A DNA stretch of 64,000 bases. Origin: Chamaecrista fasciculata. Taxonomy: Eukaryota; Streptophyta; Magnoliopsida; Fabales; Fabaceae. The stretch is taken from contig QANZ01003464.1 of NCBI GenBank assembly GCA_003254925.1, positions 73,751 through 137,750 of the forward strand. The letters are read 5' to 3'. The translations under genes and the position numbers were made by a program. Position 1 is the stretch's first letter. Each line of letters begins with the position of its first letter. This document shows, one piece after another, positions 1 through 12,815 of the stretch. Under the pieces are notes generated by a model. It did no database searches and was not told the DNA's origin. It saw only the letters and a list, made by a program, of their open reading frames with translations.

Positions 1-235
1 ATGAGACAAAAGGGAAGGAGGATAAAAGGAAAAGGGGGGACCTTTTCTAAGGTAACGACTCTCTCTCTCTAAAATATTCAAACTCTCCAACTTTCTCTCA
101 CTAACTTAAGCATCGGAGAAGAATCGCAGGGAACCCCCTGTGCATTCTCGTTCGCAGGTTCCGACGACCCCTACTTGCCGGAAACTGCCCTCAACTGTGA
201 ACTCAAGGTTAGATTTCTCCTAATCCAGCTTTGTA
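1..235 (+). mobile_element. Possible 3' part of an LTR (partial)
   Basis: The segment is more GC-rich than its surroundings. At about 100-117 it has a motif resembling acttaagcatcggag, close to the acttgagcgtcggag motif found just downstream of the TATA box in the solo LTR at 55720-56302 and in other plant Gypsy-type LTRs. The left end lies outside the window and no target duplication can be checked. A weak call resting on this shared motif. Confidence 0.3.
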
Positions 236-1242
236 GTTTTCAATAATAATAAAAAGATACAAAATTGAGGTGCCTTTTGACTCCTGAACCTGGACATGCC
301 AAACTGCCCAAGTCAACATTTCAGATTTCTTACGAAAAAGAAATATTCATCATATTTATAAGACATCCAAAAAGAATATTGAGAACAATCCAAACGAGTT
401 TCAGGTGGAGCTTGATTAAGCTTAGCCCTAATTATCTATTTTTTGTAAGAAAAACAATAATTAAAATTTTCTTAAATATTTTGTATACTTTTAGGTTGAA
501 TGTTCAAAATTAGTCTTATATTTTTATTTCAAAGTTTATTTTGTCTTTTTATCTTTGAAAACATTTAAATTGGTCCCATATATTTTCCACATCTCTACAC
601 ACACAGCGAAATCTCGTAAGATCAACAAAGATTTGAAGACACAGATATTGATAAATAATTATATGATCAACAAAACAAAGATGTAGACAAATTGTATGAT
701 CAAGAACAGAGCAATGGTTTATTGATCAAGAACGCGTATACACATTACATAATTTTCTAATTAGTATGGCCGTTGCTGCAACTTTGAACATAACTTGCCG
801 ATGATTTTTCAAATTATGACTGCTTTCAGTTTTTCAATATAGGAAGTTGCTTAGAACAAATTCAATCCTTTTATCCTGTTGATCCTGTCCTCTGCCTGTA
901 ATTATATTCCATCTTTGCCGTCTATTCAATGCTTCATTCTCAATGCACCACGTAGCTTCATCATGTCTCTTTTCGATGTCAAAGAAAAATCATTGTATTT
1001 TTTAGAGAGCTGAGCTGGCAAAACAATAATAATGATAAATGGTAAGAATGTTTTTATAAAAAAAATTTAAGCATAAAGACTGAGTTACAAAATAATAAAA
1101 TCATGGGAACTAAATTATAAACTTAGTATTACTATAAGGACTAAATGTTTATTTTAACCCATATTGGAAAAGGAGAACTTGTCGTGCACGGAATTTGAAG
1201 TTACGCTACTGCATTAACTAACTGGTTAAGAAAGATGACTAC
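236..1242. other. AT-rich noncoding DNA
   Basis: No gene is supported. Around 505-600 and 1070-1165 there are facing stretches of the 'ttggtcccatat / ggactaaa' kind typical of degenerate foldback MITEs, so an old element may span this interval. The short open frames have no family resemblance. Confidence 0.4.
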
Positions 1243-1637
1243 GGCTCCGTTTGGTATAGGAAAGGGTATGTAAAGGAAAGGGTTTTACAATGGAAAAATT
1301 GTGAGGGAAAGGAAAAGTAGTTGAGGGAATGTAAAGTAGGTAAAGATTGAAAGTGTTTGGTATAAAAAGGTATGGGAGGGAAAGTAAAATAGATATAGAA
1401 AAAAATGACAAAAATGCCCTTCCCACAACCACCNATTAGGAATTGTACCATAATTCCCTAGGTAGACTTGAATTACATCAGAAATGTGAAGTAAAGAAAA
1501 ATGGTCTATGTAATGTAAAACCCTTTACATTGTAATCCACTTTACATAGCTCAAATTACCATACCAAACACATGAAAATCTTGGAATCCGTGCCCTTTTA
1601 CATTGTAAAACCCATTTACATTGTACCAAACGGACCC
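1243..1637. mobile_element. Tourist-like MITE, about 395 bp
   Basis: The ends are inverted: the left starts ggctccgtttggtata and the right ends taccaaacggaccc. A second layer of inverted 'ttacattgtaaaac' motifs lies inside. Both sides are flanked by tac, a possible 3-bp target duplication. GTTTGG-type ends with a 3-bp duplication fit PIF/Harbinger-related MITEs. The superfamily is inferred; the inverted ends are seen. One ambiguous base lies at about 1434. Confidence 0.6.
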
Positions 1638-1732
1638 TACAGCTTCGGAGTTTCCTACGGTGTTTTTTGCATCTGTTATTGAAACATATTAGCAAAAACA
1701 TGATAATATAATGAGACGTTTATTGTTCAACC

Positions 1733-2705
1733 TTAATAATCAGGAATGGCGGAAAATCTGTATCCTTTGGCACCCCTCCATGCATAATATGCATTACGAG
1801 TCTCGTAAAAGCCTGCATCGATACACGCTTGTTGACAGTTCAGTCACAGAAAGATTGAGATGGAAAAAGCAGATAACTGAAGAGTTACATACAGTTGATG
1901 GGCAAAAAGGAAGTTAATCAAGTTATACATACATAAATAAAGCTCAGATAATAATATTATGTCATGTTACCCCTCATTATTCTACCTGTGATCGCTAGGT
2001 GACTTTATGTTTAAGGTTGAAGCATTTAGGCTTCAAGTTACCCAATCTTGTATTTCCTAGTTGGATGAAGAAACCATAAGTGTTGTGATTTTTTCCATGT
2101 TCCAAATACCCGTTAATTTCATTTAGTAGCTTCTTAAGATGCCTCTATAATTTCTCTGGTAATCACCAAGTATATCCACCATCACCAATTTGAATGATGA
2201 AAAAACACACCGCCATATCTCATTTGTGCTTCCCATTGTAATTCAGAGAACAGATGCAAATGAATTGGTACGTTATGGCTCTTATTGCAAAAATATCAAC
2301 AAATACATGTAAAAGCATTTTGTTGTCTCAAAGAGTTGTCAAGAACCACTAAATTTTTCATGTTTGTATAAAATTAGAAATGGTTAATCTGCAACTTTTA
2401 CACGAAAAATTCTGGGAATCTAACGTACCTGGGAGAAAGCTCAGAAGCCCTAGGGTTAAAAGGCCATAAACTTGAGAAAGCTCTCCAGCCATGTGACCGG
2501 TGAAGACAAAGTATGAAATAACCAAAAGTACCGTACCAAGGAACAACAGAAAGAGTGCAAGGGCAATGGATTTCCAGGGAACTTTATCCAATGCTTTTGG
2601 TGTATAATCAAAACGAGGGTCAAGCAGTCTATTCCAACGACCATCAATGTAGTTACCTTCATCTGTGGCAAGAGGGGTGTAATGAACATTGCGTCTAGTC
2701 ACCAT
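1733..2705 (-). CDS. TMEM230-like (DUF872) small membrane protein
   Basis: Two coding exons, complement(2429-2705, 1733-1812), give 118 aa. The donor after 2429 reads CAG|GTACGT; the acceptor before 1812 reads GCAG. The join keeps phase and restores LPG-FYETRNAYYAWRGAKGY at the C-terminus, the usual ending of plant TMEM230 proteins. The N-terminus MVTRRNVHYTPL and the PRFDYTP motif are also typical. Two hydrophobic helices (about residues 47-68 and 80-95) are separated by a TGHM loop. Animal TMEM230 acts in vesicle trafficking at endosomes and Golgi; the plant role is not established. An acceptor-like CAG just upstream of the ATG suggests a 5' UTR intron, whose first exon may lie near 3950-4150; that exon was not defined. 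The family call is strong, the function is inferred. Confidence 0.88.
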
Positions 2706-4849
2706 ATCCAATATTCCTAAGACCTGAGCACTTTGATCTGATGATTTGTAAACCAAAAAGACCTGAGATTCCAAACCAAAATAGAACAGGATCATGTTAG
2801 ACTTGATCTGACAAGTCTGGAGAAAGTATTAAATAAGAAACTTTGACTTCAAATAGCATAAGGGTAGTGAAAAGATTAACGATTCATGAGTAGGTCCGCA
2901 GAGATCCTTCCAGATGAGAGAACGAAAAAAAATCATTCCAATATATTAATACAGAAAATAGATACAATGATACAAACAGTTTACATATTTAACAACAATA
3001 GAAGGAAAGAAAATCATATCAGGGCACTATCTTTCAACAGAACATTTGACCGCTGTCATTATGAGCTAAACCTCTAGTTAAAGCCCCTAGCTGATTCCGT
3101 ATAACGCAATCATATGGAAGTAGCCGAGCCAACCTCTTCCTTTATGAAATTCCCAAAACACTCGGGGCATAGATCCAGATGATTTAGTGAGCTAAGTGAA
3201 GAGCATGTGCCTCACAGCCACAGCCTTAAGAACAAATTTATTTTTCACTTTTTATTATGTCCATCTGTATGGTTTGTTTTTCAAATGAACTTAGTATCAG
3301 TACTAAGTACATGGGTATTGTTATAAATCATCGATATGTGCATATTTAATTACCATATCTAATTGTTAAAAGTCATGTCATTAGTCATATAACCTTAGGA
3401 ATTAATGACAAATTCGTATAAACCATGAATTCGTGCATGTTGTGTAGCAGAACATCACTATTTCCAACTAGATCAAGGAGAAACTCATGCATGAACTCCT
3501 TGCACCCATCAGCCAAGAACTTTTCAGTCAGTAGTAAATACAAAACTTGTTCACTGGCATGCATGGCTTTGTCACAAATTTCTGCATTTTTCTATGCATA
3601 TGAAAAGCTTGTAAAGCTAAATTTTGTGTACACAGATTGATGCTTCAATGAATTTCCCAGCAGTGTCAAAGGAAAAAAATATATATATGCTCCGATCATA
3701 GTGTTATTATGATTTATGCCAAAGCCAGACTCTGTTCAATTCTTTTGTTCCTCAGGCTACTCAATTCCCACATTTACGCTACGAGATACAGACAACCACC
3801 CAAAAGAAAACTTCAACCTGATAAAACCAGAAGGGCGACATCTCAAAGAAACCCAAATCCACATAACGCTTCAAGCACCAATTAAGGTTCTAAGTCATTT
3901 TTCCCGGAACAGACATAAATTACAAGCCAAAGCATAAAAGATACTAGTCACCGTGACGAAAACGACACAAGAAAAAGAGACTCGAACAGATCAATGAAAA
4001 GGGGAAGAAAAGAGAACATAACTCAATTGCCACCAACGAATAGCTGATCCAATCCAATTGCAACTCTGAGCTACGTCGACAGCGACAATGGCGTTCCCGA
4101 ATCCGATAGATGAAATCCTTTTTAGCTTCAAAGATGGAGTTACAAGGGCAGCGAGGTATGAACGAATTTTGGGGAAAATTCACACAGCAAATTATTTTTC
4201 TTATTCAGAAAATTATGGTTTCTTATAAAAAGAAAATCCATATAATAATTAAAAAAAGTGAAGTCTTGACTTTATCGAATTTTAATAACTGTACAAAAAA
4301 TACATTAATTTTTTGACAAAAAAACTACCTTTTAATTTTGCAAAAGACTTGTTTTGATAAACTTTTCTTCTAACAATATCAATTTTCTATATAATTTATA
4401 ATTATTATTATTACATTTAAGATTGATTATTAACACATTTTAAAAAAAAATAGTAACAAAAAACTTTATATATTACTAATATTCCCCAGTTCATCTGTAT
4501 TCATAAGAAAACAGGCAAATATAAACACAACGTGTAGAGGAATTTAAAGTCTTCTCATGTCATGGAGAACCTTAGCGTTAAATGAATTTACATTAACTCA
4601 TTAAGGAAGCAACGCAGTAATAATTATGTACATAATAAACTCCACGTCTCCATCAAATCCTTCTCTTATGATTCCCTTATCTCAATACGCACAAGTTCAG
4701 CAAATTTACAATGACAAAGAATGGCAAAGAAAGAATCTTTACAATTTGAATTCTAAAATGCAGCTGTACATATTACTGATGTTCCCCAGTTCCCTTAACT
4801 CAAACCTCCAGACACTCGTGTGAATTGCAGTATTAAATCATTCAGTCAA
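2706..4849. other. Noncoding interval between TMEM230-like and FYVE genes
   Basis: It should hold the 5' UTR and promoter of the TMEM230-like gene and the 3' UTR of the FYVE-SYLF gene, both on the minus strand. Nothing else with family resemblance was found; 4190-4480 is simple AT-rich DNA. Confidence 0.4.
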
Positions 4850-7800
4850 TCAACCATCAAGCTTCCAATACAGATCTGCAAGAGCACGGTAGAGAGTGGC
4901 CGCAGCAGGTGGCCTAGGCAAAGAGCCGAGAAGCAAGTCAGTTGCGGTTAAAGACTGGCTGCCGTAGAAACGAGAATTTGCGTGCCATCGGGTGGTCACG
5001 AGACTACTTTCCAATGAACATCCAACAAATGCACCTGCATGCAACACCAAAAGTGATCAAACCCTGTAATCTAGAGGAGTTAATCCAACAAGCCAATCCT
5101 CACAGGTATTGTCGAGAAAAAAAGAACCTGAGAATTACACTGTGGGCATTATCGGCAATAATAACAGTTCAATAACTAACTACAGTATGAAATGTAAGCT
5201 AATTTTCTAATTGGTTTTGTTCAACAGTCAAGATTGTTTCAACTGAGGGAGATGGATTGCCAAATTACACCTTCTAATCACCACATTTCAGTTCTGACAT
5301 GGAATCATTAAGTGAGAATTAAAGTTGCAGGGAAAGAATCAGCAAGATAGAAAGTCGATATCACCTAAGCAGAAAATCCAGATAGGAGGAAAGCCCGTGA
5401 ATGTTCACATCAACTAGATCAAAGTTCAATAATATGTAGGAGTTTTTAAATAGAAGTTGCATCATTCAAAAAGATTTGAGTTAACGAGGTAGGTAAATCT
5501 AAAATCCTCAAATTTAAAACCAGGTAACATAGCCTGGTTAAATAGGAGGCGCTAAATTCTCTGCCCACCCTTCAATTGACTACATAATTTAACCATCATG
5601 CTATACTGTGAAACCAAACTAGCATTTGGAGTGAGTGCTCACACGGGGAAAATGAACATCAAATCATTCTAGTCAAATAATAGATAGAGAAAAATATTCA
5701 CATGCATCCATAACAAGCATATCAATTAAAAAGTTGAGCTGAACAAGTGCCAGATGGGATTTAATAGTCAGCATAATCCATAAATCAGGCATTGTTTGGC
5801 CCTCTTTTTACCCTCCAGAAGACCTTCTCTCCCACACCGTTCACATAAAAGACAGGAAAGATTTTGGAGTTTAGATATATGGCACAGCCCAAGTATCAAT
5901 GAACAATAATAGCATCTTTTAATACCAAAATCTTTATGAACTTCATTGGAATGGTTTACCACCATCCAGTTCAAATGTATACATCTCAATGAAAAATTCT
6001 CAGTTTGAGCCAAAGAGACAAATTCGTATTGCATACTTTCCCCAAAATAAAGAGTTCTGTTTTTTTAAAAAAAAAAAAATCACAAATAAGACATACCTTT
6101 ACTACAGCTGTAAGTATAACAAGCAGCGTGACCACCATCCCCAGCTCTAACATCTGCTTCAACTGCTCGTCCAACAGTTCCAACTGCAGCACTTGCTCCA
6201 GCCCCAAGTGAAAGATGCACATTACCACAAAATGTCCTGATAGCATCATTCGTTCTCAGGACAATTATGAAGTCCGTCAACTCTCCTCCAGCCTATAAGA
6301 GTGAAAATTAAGTTTCAACCACTCAGAAGACACAGACAAATGAGGATCAGTAAAACCTTAGGACATTTTTTTTTTGGCCAACAAAACCTTAGGACATGCT
6401 CCAAATATGTAGACTGCAGAGTAGGAACATGAAATCTATGCTTGGTAAGGTTGAGATTTCAACAAGGTTACCAAAAAAAAAAATGAAGATCCATAAGTTA
6501 TTTTATCTATTTCTTAATATATAAAACGTGTCTTTTGTTAATAGTTTTTTTTTTGTTAAAATAATCTTGCAAGAAAATGAAAATAAAATGAAGTCTGTTG
6601 AAGTTACAGTTAACCTTCAAACTCATAAAGAAGCGGCCATCTGCAGCATATATGTCATTTCAATAAGTAATAGATTCCTTAGTTTTAAGGGCATCATATG
6701 TTTTTATGATTGGGGTGCTAGCAGAAGTGCTCAAAATTATTGCAAATTAGTTAGTTCACCTGAGCTCCCCATCCAGCACCAAATGTGGAAATGGCAGATG
6801 GCGGAGACCATGAACCATCTTCCCTACGTGCAACCACAAGTCCTGTTCCAATATTGTAGGTAACAACTATCCCTACTTTCACCACTGTGATAATTGCAAG
6901 GCCCTTAGCTTGCCGTAGAATGAAATCTGGAATTGCCTTCTCAGGCTTCAGAGAACCAACCTGCAAAAATAGAATTTCATAAAGCATATCTCAAACTCAG
7001 CACAATAGCTTGAGTAGATATCTTCACAACGCTGACTTATTGACATCACTAGCATCACCAAAAGCTTCAATTTTAGATTATAAATGTTCCATTTTCAGTT
7101 TAGCTATTTGACCTCTTATCGCCAAAATGACTTTTCTCAACATGAAGGCCTAAAATCCAATGACCTCCAAAATAATCACTACGAGTAAAATAGGGCATCA
7201 TGCAAAGCAATGGGAGAAAATGGGATTTGCATCATGTTTACAGTAATTAATTTGAAACAAAATCAAAGGCAAGCCTTTGTTTTAGTCTAAAAGCAATTTA
7301 CTTTCAATTTGTCAACATCTTAAGTTTTGTAAAACAAAAGTAACTTTAGCCAAGTCACTAGCTCTCTAGGAACATCATCTTGACACACATACTTAAAAGA
7401 AACCCAGACTACTAAAAAATTAACAAGATGCTTTTAAAATCTTTTCATGATTTCACATATCAATATTTCATACAAGAGGCAAGCCTTTAATGATTAGCAT
7501 GAAATCAAGAACTTTAAAGGGTTTATACAGGAAGTTTAGGCACAAAAAGAAAAATTGATTCTGGACTGTTACCTGATTATAAGCCTTGATAGTGTTAGTC
7601 GCCTTATAAATTTCATATTCCATGGACTGTCCCCAAGGAAAATTAACCCACGATCTCAAAGTGCTGAGGTCTGTCAGGTCACAAGTTGGCACTTGAGCCG
7701 CGTTACTAACCTGATCCATTAAATATGGTTGTATAGATTCAAGCCGAACATAACATACATCACAAACTCGTTGAGGATCAGAAACTCGAAACTTGACTGG

Positions 7801-8948
7801 CAACAAGCTTCTTCCTTTGGAGCATTCGCCACAAAATAATCCTCCACAAAAACGACAGTGATGCCGGGAACACATGATAGGATGAAACCGCACACCACAA
7901 AGCATACAAGAAGAAGAAGAGCTATCAGGCAACCATTTTGGAGGCTCCGTTTCGAGCAATTCCTTCACATTGCCAAAGTTGGCCTCCGTAAGAGTTTGTG
8001 CCATCTCTCTCCAAGCTTGTTCAAGTACATGGCTTGATATCCATGACAAGCTGCGTTTTTGAATATCTCCTGAAACCAAAGAAGTCACTTTTCCCCTAGC
8101 CACAAGTAACATTTCTATCAGCACATCCCACATAGTCAACTCCTTTTCTTCTCCAAGGTATTGATCCCATCCCAAGCCACCCTCAGGAAAGTAGCCGCCA
8201 TTTGAGTGTAAACTTCTAGGACACTCGTTATGTTCACCTTCCAACATCGGTGGAACCGAAACTGGTATCCAAGCTCCAGTATCTTCAGACAGCGGAGAAT
8301 CATAATAGAAGTACCTTCCTCTCTTCTGAAGATCACCTGTAGTTTCCAAGTTCTTTTCAATATTTCCCAACGTCCCTTCAGGTAATACAGGATACAACGG
8401 GGAAGCATTCATACTGTGCCCTTCAAGGTCATAAATGGGAGAAGAACAATGATAACCCTCGTCGTTGATAACATTCTCCCTCTGATTATCAGTCTTACCA
8501 TCGCCCTGTCAATGGTGTCAAAGCATTACCATATAAACAATAGGAAACTACAAACATCCGGCTTTAAAAGATAAAGCATAATTAATTACTCAAAAGTAAT
8601 TCGTTTTATTTAGAACTTTTCAATTTATCCATCTTCAATATTCTTATTGCTCTTTCAGCTTCGTCGTTAAAGGCGAAAACCACACCAGAAAACTAACAAC
8701 AACTTGAGATATTCAGAGTTCAATACCACTAACATTCATAAACCCAGAAAAATAGCACCAAAACGAAAAGAAGGAATTTCCAATCCACCCAATAGAAACA
8801 GGGAGGTTAATAGGAAGGAAACGAAGAAAAAACTTACCAGGTGAGAATTGGGCATCCCGTCTTCAAGGAAGGAATTAGAAACCCTTGTGGATAAATCTTC
8901 AACAAAGTCAACATGATTATTAGATTTGGAATTGCCTTCCATCGTCAT
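4850..8948 (-). CDS. FYVE zinc finger and SYLF (DUF500) domain protein
   Basis: Five exons, complement(8838-8948, 7573-8505, 6760-6960, 6097-6292, 4850-5034), all with GT-AG borders and continuous phase, give 541 aa. Residues about 228-295 form a FYVE finger: a WLPD start, four CxxC-type cysteine pairs, the basic patch SRHHCR and a closing RVCDVC. Such fingers bind phosphatidylinositol 3-phosphate on endosomes. Residues about 350-541 form a SYLF (Ysc84/DUF500) domain with PDFILRQAKGLAIITVVKVG and a glycine-rich core, known for lipid and actin binding in yeast and animal relatives. The N-terminal 220 residues are plant-specific and low in recognisable motifs. Resembles Arabidopsis At1g29800/At3g43230, from memory. 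Start: the first of two in-frame ATGs (8948 and 8942). A membrane-trafficking role is inferred. Confidence 0.92.
6352..6397. repeat. Micro-insert with 15-bp target duplication
   Basis: aaaaccttaggacat occurs at 6352-6366 and 6383-6397. Between them lies a 16-nt insert that on the minus strand reads GTTGGCC followed by nine A. It sits in an intron of the FYVE-SYLF gene. See the finding on GGCC-A(n) inserts. Confidence 0.7.
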
Positions 8949-9353
8949 AACACCTCTAAAACACCAGAAAGGGGCAAATACAATCTACATATGTGATCAG
9001 CCAACAAATGAATTGAATTTGGAGACACCTACTTTGCTAAAAAAAAAAATACTCAAATCGCGCACAAGAGATCGAACTTCACAATAAACCAAAAAAAAAA
9101 AAAGAGAAGGGTATCGGAAATAATTCGAATTATAGCTTCAATAGCGTGTTAGAGATGTCGGGGTCCTCCAGGGTTTACGTCTTCCTTGCGTACAGACTTA
9201 TGTTATGACTCTGGATATTGCTGTCATCGTTTCTCAATTTTTCACATGTTTGATGACTTATCATTGGAATGCTTTATTAATGTGGCCGATATAATTTTTT
9301 TATTTATTTATGCGGCCGATATATTATTAATCTTAAATGTACCCAGCACAAAA

Positions 9354-9876
9354 TAGTATAAAAAATCGGATTGGACCGGACGGTTTAACCGGTGAACCGG
9401 ACACCAGACCAGTCCGAAATAAAAAAAAAATATTGTTCTGCATTTGACCTGACCAGCCACCGGTTGAACCGCCGGACAGGTGAACCGTGAACTAGTTTGA
9501 CCCGACAAATTTTGAAAAGTTATATATTGACCCAAAAAAATTTAAAAAAAAATTACAAATTGATCCCTGGATACATATTATCTAGGGACTAAAATGAAAA
9601 CTTTAAAAACATTTTGGGGTCAATATGTATTTTTTACAAAATTTGTTATGATTAAAATTGCAAAATAGCTTCAAATGTTACTAAAATGTTTAATTTTTAC
9701 TTTATATTTAAATTATTGTAAGATATTAATGTGTATTTGATGAATATGTATATTTGAAAATGTATTTTTTAAGTAAACAGACTCAACCGGTTGAACTAGT
9801 GACCCAGCGATTGTACCACCGAACCAGTGACCCGAGCCTTCCACCGGGTCAATGGCTGGTCCGTTTTTTTGCACTA
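9354..9876. mobile_element. CCGG-rich MITE with a nested foldback module
   Basis: Left end tagtataaaaaatcgg and right end (reverse complement) tagtgcaaaaaaacgg are imperfect inverted repeats, followed by ggaccgg / ggttgaacc-rich blocks on both sides. TAGTG-type ends suggest a hAT-derived element. No clear 8-bp target duplication was found, so the borders are approximate. At about 9500-9690 the centre matches the internal module of the element at 19100-19711, including gatacatattatctagggac. Confidence 0.55.
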
Positions 9877-10128
9877 TGTTAATAAGTATAATGTTCAAAA
9901 ACAAAACCTAATAAGTATGTGTTCAAAAAGAAAACCTAATAAGTACAATTACTTAACAGATTTTATTACTTATACAATATTGTACTTATTTTTTAATATT
10001 TATTAATATAAAATTAAAATTATTTTAGTCAAAATATAATTATATGAATAGCAAAAATTATGTTCATAAAATAATTTTAAGGTTTAAGAAATTAAAATTA
10101 ATAAAAATATTACATGTAATTAAAAATA

Positions 10129-10689
10129 GGCAAAACACCATTTTGTGCCTCTAACGTTTGCGGTGATTTTCAGTTATGCCCCTAACGTTTCATTTGTGTC
10201 AGTTGTGCCCCCAATGTGAAATATTAGTTTCAATTATACCCCCAATTTCAATCATCCACAAAAAAAACACCATTTTCGCACAATTTGAGCTCGGTTTTGA
10301 TCATATTTTATATGAGTTTTAATTTTTGGACATCACAAACTTTATTCCTTGGATCAATTTCAGAGATTAAGCTCAAAATAGCCCCAAATTCGAAGAAAAT
10401 CGGAGCCGATGAACCCCAAAAAGGACCAAAACGAGGCATTTTTCTCAAAATTTCCATGTGCAAAATGATCCATAGGAGCCGAAAATGAGTACCCATAAAC
10501 TCATTTATCAAAATAAACTGAAATGAACACAGATCGAAGCTCAAAAGTTCCGAAAAACGGTACACTAACGAAGGTGGGGGCATAATTGAAACTAACGTTT
10601 CACATTGGGGGCACAACTGACACAAATGAAACGTTAGGGGTATATCTAAAAATCACCGCAAACGTTAGGGCGCAAGAGGGTGTTTTGCC
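10129..10689. mobile_element. MULE-type MITE, family A copy 1 (561 bp)
   Basis: Inverted ends of over 100 bp start ggcaaaacacc and end ggtgttttgcc. The arms carry ctaacgtttgcggtgatt and cccctaacgtttcatttg. Flanks ttaaaaata (10120-10128) and ttaaaacta (10690-10698) form a 9-bp target duplication with one mismatch, typical of Mutator-like elements. A second copy at 58276-58854 carries the same interior in the opposite orientation. No transposase is encoded. Confidence 0.85.
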
Positions 10690-10698
10690 TTAAAACTA

Positions 10699-12515
10699 TT
10701 ATATGTGGGAAGAGCTTTCTGGTCGTCCTCTCACTTACACTAACATAAAAACATTACATGTAATTAAAATAAAAGAAAACTTATTATTTGGTTCCTTCTT
10801 TTTTACTGAGCCAATGATTTAGTCCCTAATTTATTTTACATACATATTTGTATGCCCGTTAGTGCATGCAAAAGCCTTAGTATATATATATATATTGAGA
10901 ATAATACATTTTGGTCAAATATTCAAATTGGCCTTCGTACAATAGAATGACTTCTATTTTGGTTTTAAAATTAGTTTTTATTTTGTTTTAGTTCTCAAAT
11001 TTTTTATTTGTTTGATTGTTAGTCTAAAATATAATTTTATCTAATTATTATTATTATTTTTTAATTAGATAATTAACTTAAAAAATTTCTCTTATACCCT
11101 AACAAGTGAATACGGAGATAATGGCCAAACAGAAAAGAATCGATGGAGATAAAAAAAAATATATTTTTTCTTAAAAAAATATTTATTATTTATCATCACT
11201 TTGTGAAAGAAATGTCATTATTTTATTTTATATTTCAATGTCAATTTCCTTATTATGACGTGTATAAAAGAAAAATCATTTATTTTAACTCTCTAAATTA
11301 TAATATAACCATTTTTGGATCAATCATTAAATAAACGAGATCATTTTAAGAACAAGAGAGAATAATAAATTATTTTAAAATCAAAACAAAACTCGCATTA
11401 TAATATTATAATCAATTTGAATATTTGACTGAATACTTTCCACAAAGGTATACTTTTATGTGTTTCTTTCTTCTTTTATCTTTTTTATTTGAATAAATTT
11501 TCATAAGTTTTATGAAAATTCTATCCAGATCTATTTCTGATTTTAGTATTTTTTTTTTATGAAATATTCTATTTCAATACTAGATTTTTACTCAGATCTA
11601 AACATATATGTAGAAAGACAGAAAGTGTTCAATATTTGGAAGTGGATCCTTTGCATTCTCATTCTATTTCAACATGTTCGTTCATTTTTCTTCTTCTTTC
11701 CTATATTAGAATACTCTAACTAATTATAAATATCATCTTACTTTTCTATAATTGAATTTGGCATGATACTTTTAAGAAAAAGTACTTATTTTACCTATGA
11801 AAGCTTATTTATTTTATTTTAATTCTTTAACTTATAGATAAAATATTTTTTGATGTCAAACATTGACTTAAATTTTTTTAATTTTGGTTCTTGATTTTCT
11901 TTTCCAAGTTTTTTTATGAAGATTTTCTTTTCCAAGTTAATCATTTATAAAATTTATTTTTATTTAGTTTCTGCAAGAAACATTGTTAATTTATTCTACA
12001 AAAAACATTAAAATAGAACCGAAATCAACATTTTAATTATCTACTAACTACATATGTAAAATAAAACAAGCAATTAGATATATAGAAATTTCCCAAATTT
12101 AGTATTTTTATTTAGAAATTAATAATATTAAGATTTAAAATTTTATTTATTTTTTTATTTTAAAATTAATTAATCTTAATAAAATTTAATAAACATGATT
12201 AAAATCTAACTCCAAATTAAGGACAAAAATATACTTTTCCCACAAATTTTCCTAAACAAATCAACTCACAACTTTCAAGTTTCAACTTAAAATAAAAGTT
12301 CTATTACACTTTCCTTTTAATAAACAATTAATATCCTACGGTCCTACCAAAGGAGAGATTATTACTTGATTAGTTGATTAGATTAGCATAATCCCCCACC
12401 TTCGAGGCCACCACGACGGTTCAAACTTCAAAGTTCAAACCTTGTCGTTTCATTTTCAGACCCTTTCGCATTTGGACTTTACTCTGAAAGAAACCTTCAA
12501 CCCTCTCTCTCGTCC
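10699..12515. other. AT-rich noncoding DNA upstream of the small secreted gene
   Basis: Remnants of 'ttggtcaaatattcaaattggcc'-like foldback sequence lie near 10905-11030. The rest is simple AT-rich sequence. The last 150 bp before the ATG at 12516 are pyrimidine-rich and may be promoter and 5' UTR. Confidence 0.35.
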
Positions 12516-12815
12516 ATGGCCTTCTCTCTCTTAATCTCCAAGCCATCGATTCTAATACTCTTCCTTCTCGCTTCTCTCTGCCATCCCTCCCTCGGCGTTC
12601 TCCGATTCGGTCGCACAATGCCGGACGACAACCCCACGCGCCGCCTATTCGGGTCGCGTGCCGCCCGAGCTCCCAACTGCGGCGAGATGCTTTTGCAATC
12701 GCAGTGCTCTCAGACCTCAAATTGCAGCTGGTGTTACAGCGAGGTGCTAGACGACATGTGTTTCAGTAGAACCGAGGCTTGGAGATTGCCTCGCGAGGTT
12801 TTCTCTTGCGCTTGA
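12516..12815 (+). CDS. Small secreted six-cysteine protein, unknown function
   Basis: A single exon of 99 aa. Residues 1-27 form a clear signal peptide (hydrophobic run SILILFLLASLCHPSLG). The mature part has six cysteines spaced C-x8-C-x5-C-x2-C-x8-C-x15-C near the C-terminus, with the segment SEVLDDMCFSRTEAWRLP between the last ones. Codon use is GC-rich compared with the flanks, and the ATG context (CCATGG) is good, which supports a real gene. I do not recognise a named family. Secretion or ER residence is inferred; a second exon downstream is possible but not seen. Signalling peptide, ER protein and wall protein are all open. Confidence 0.72.
   Translation: MAFSLLISKPSILILFLLASLCHPSLGVLRFGRTMPDDNPTRRLFGSRAARAPNCGEMLLQSQCSQTSNCSWCYSEVLDDMCFSRTEAWRLPREVFSCA

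Noticed and set aside
9040-9105. A runs near the FYVE-SYLF 5' region as further micro-inserts
   Set aside because: No flanking direct repeat could be found.
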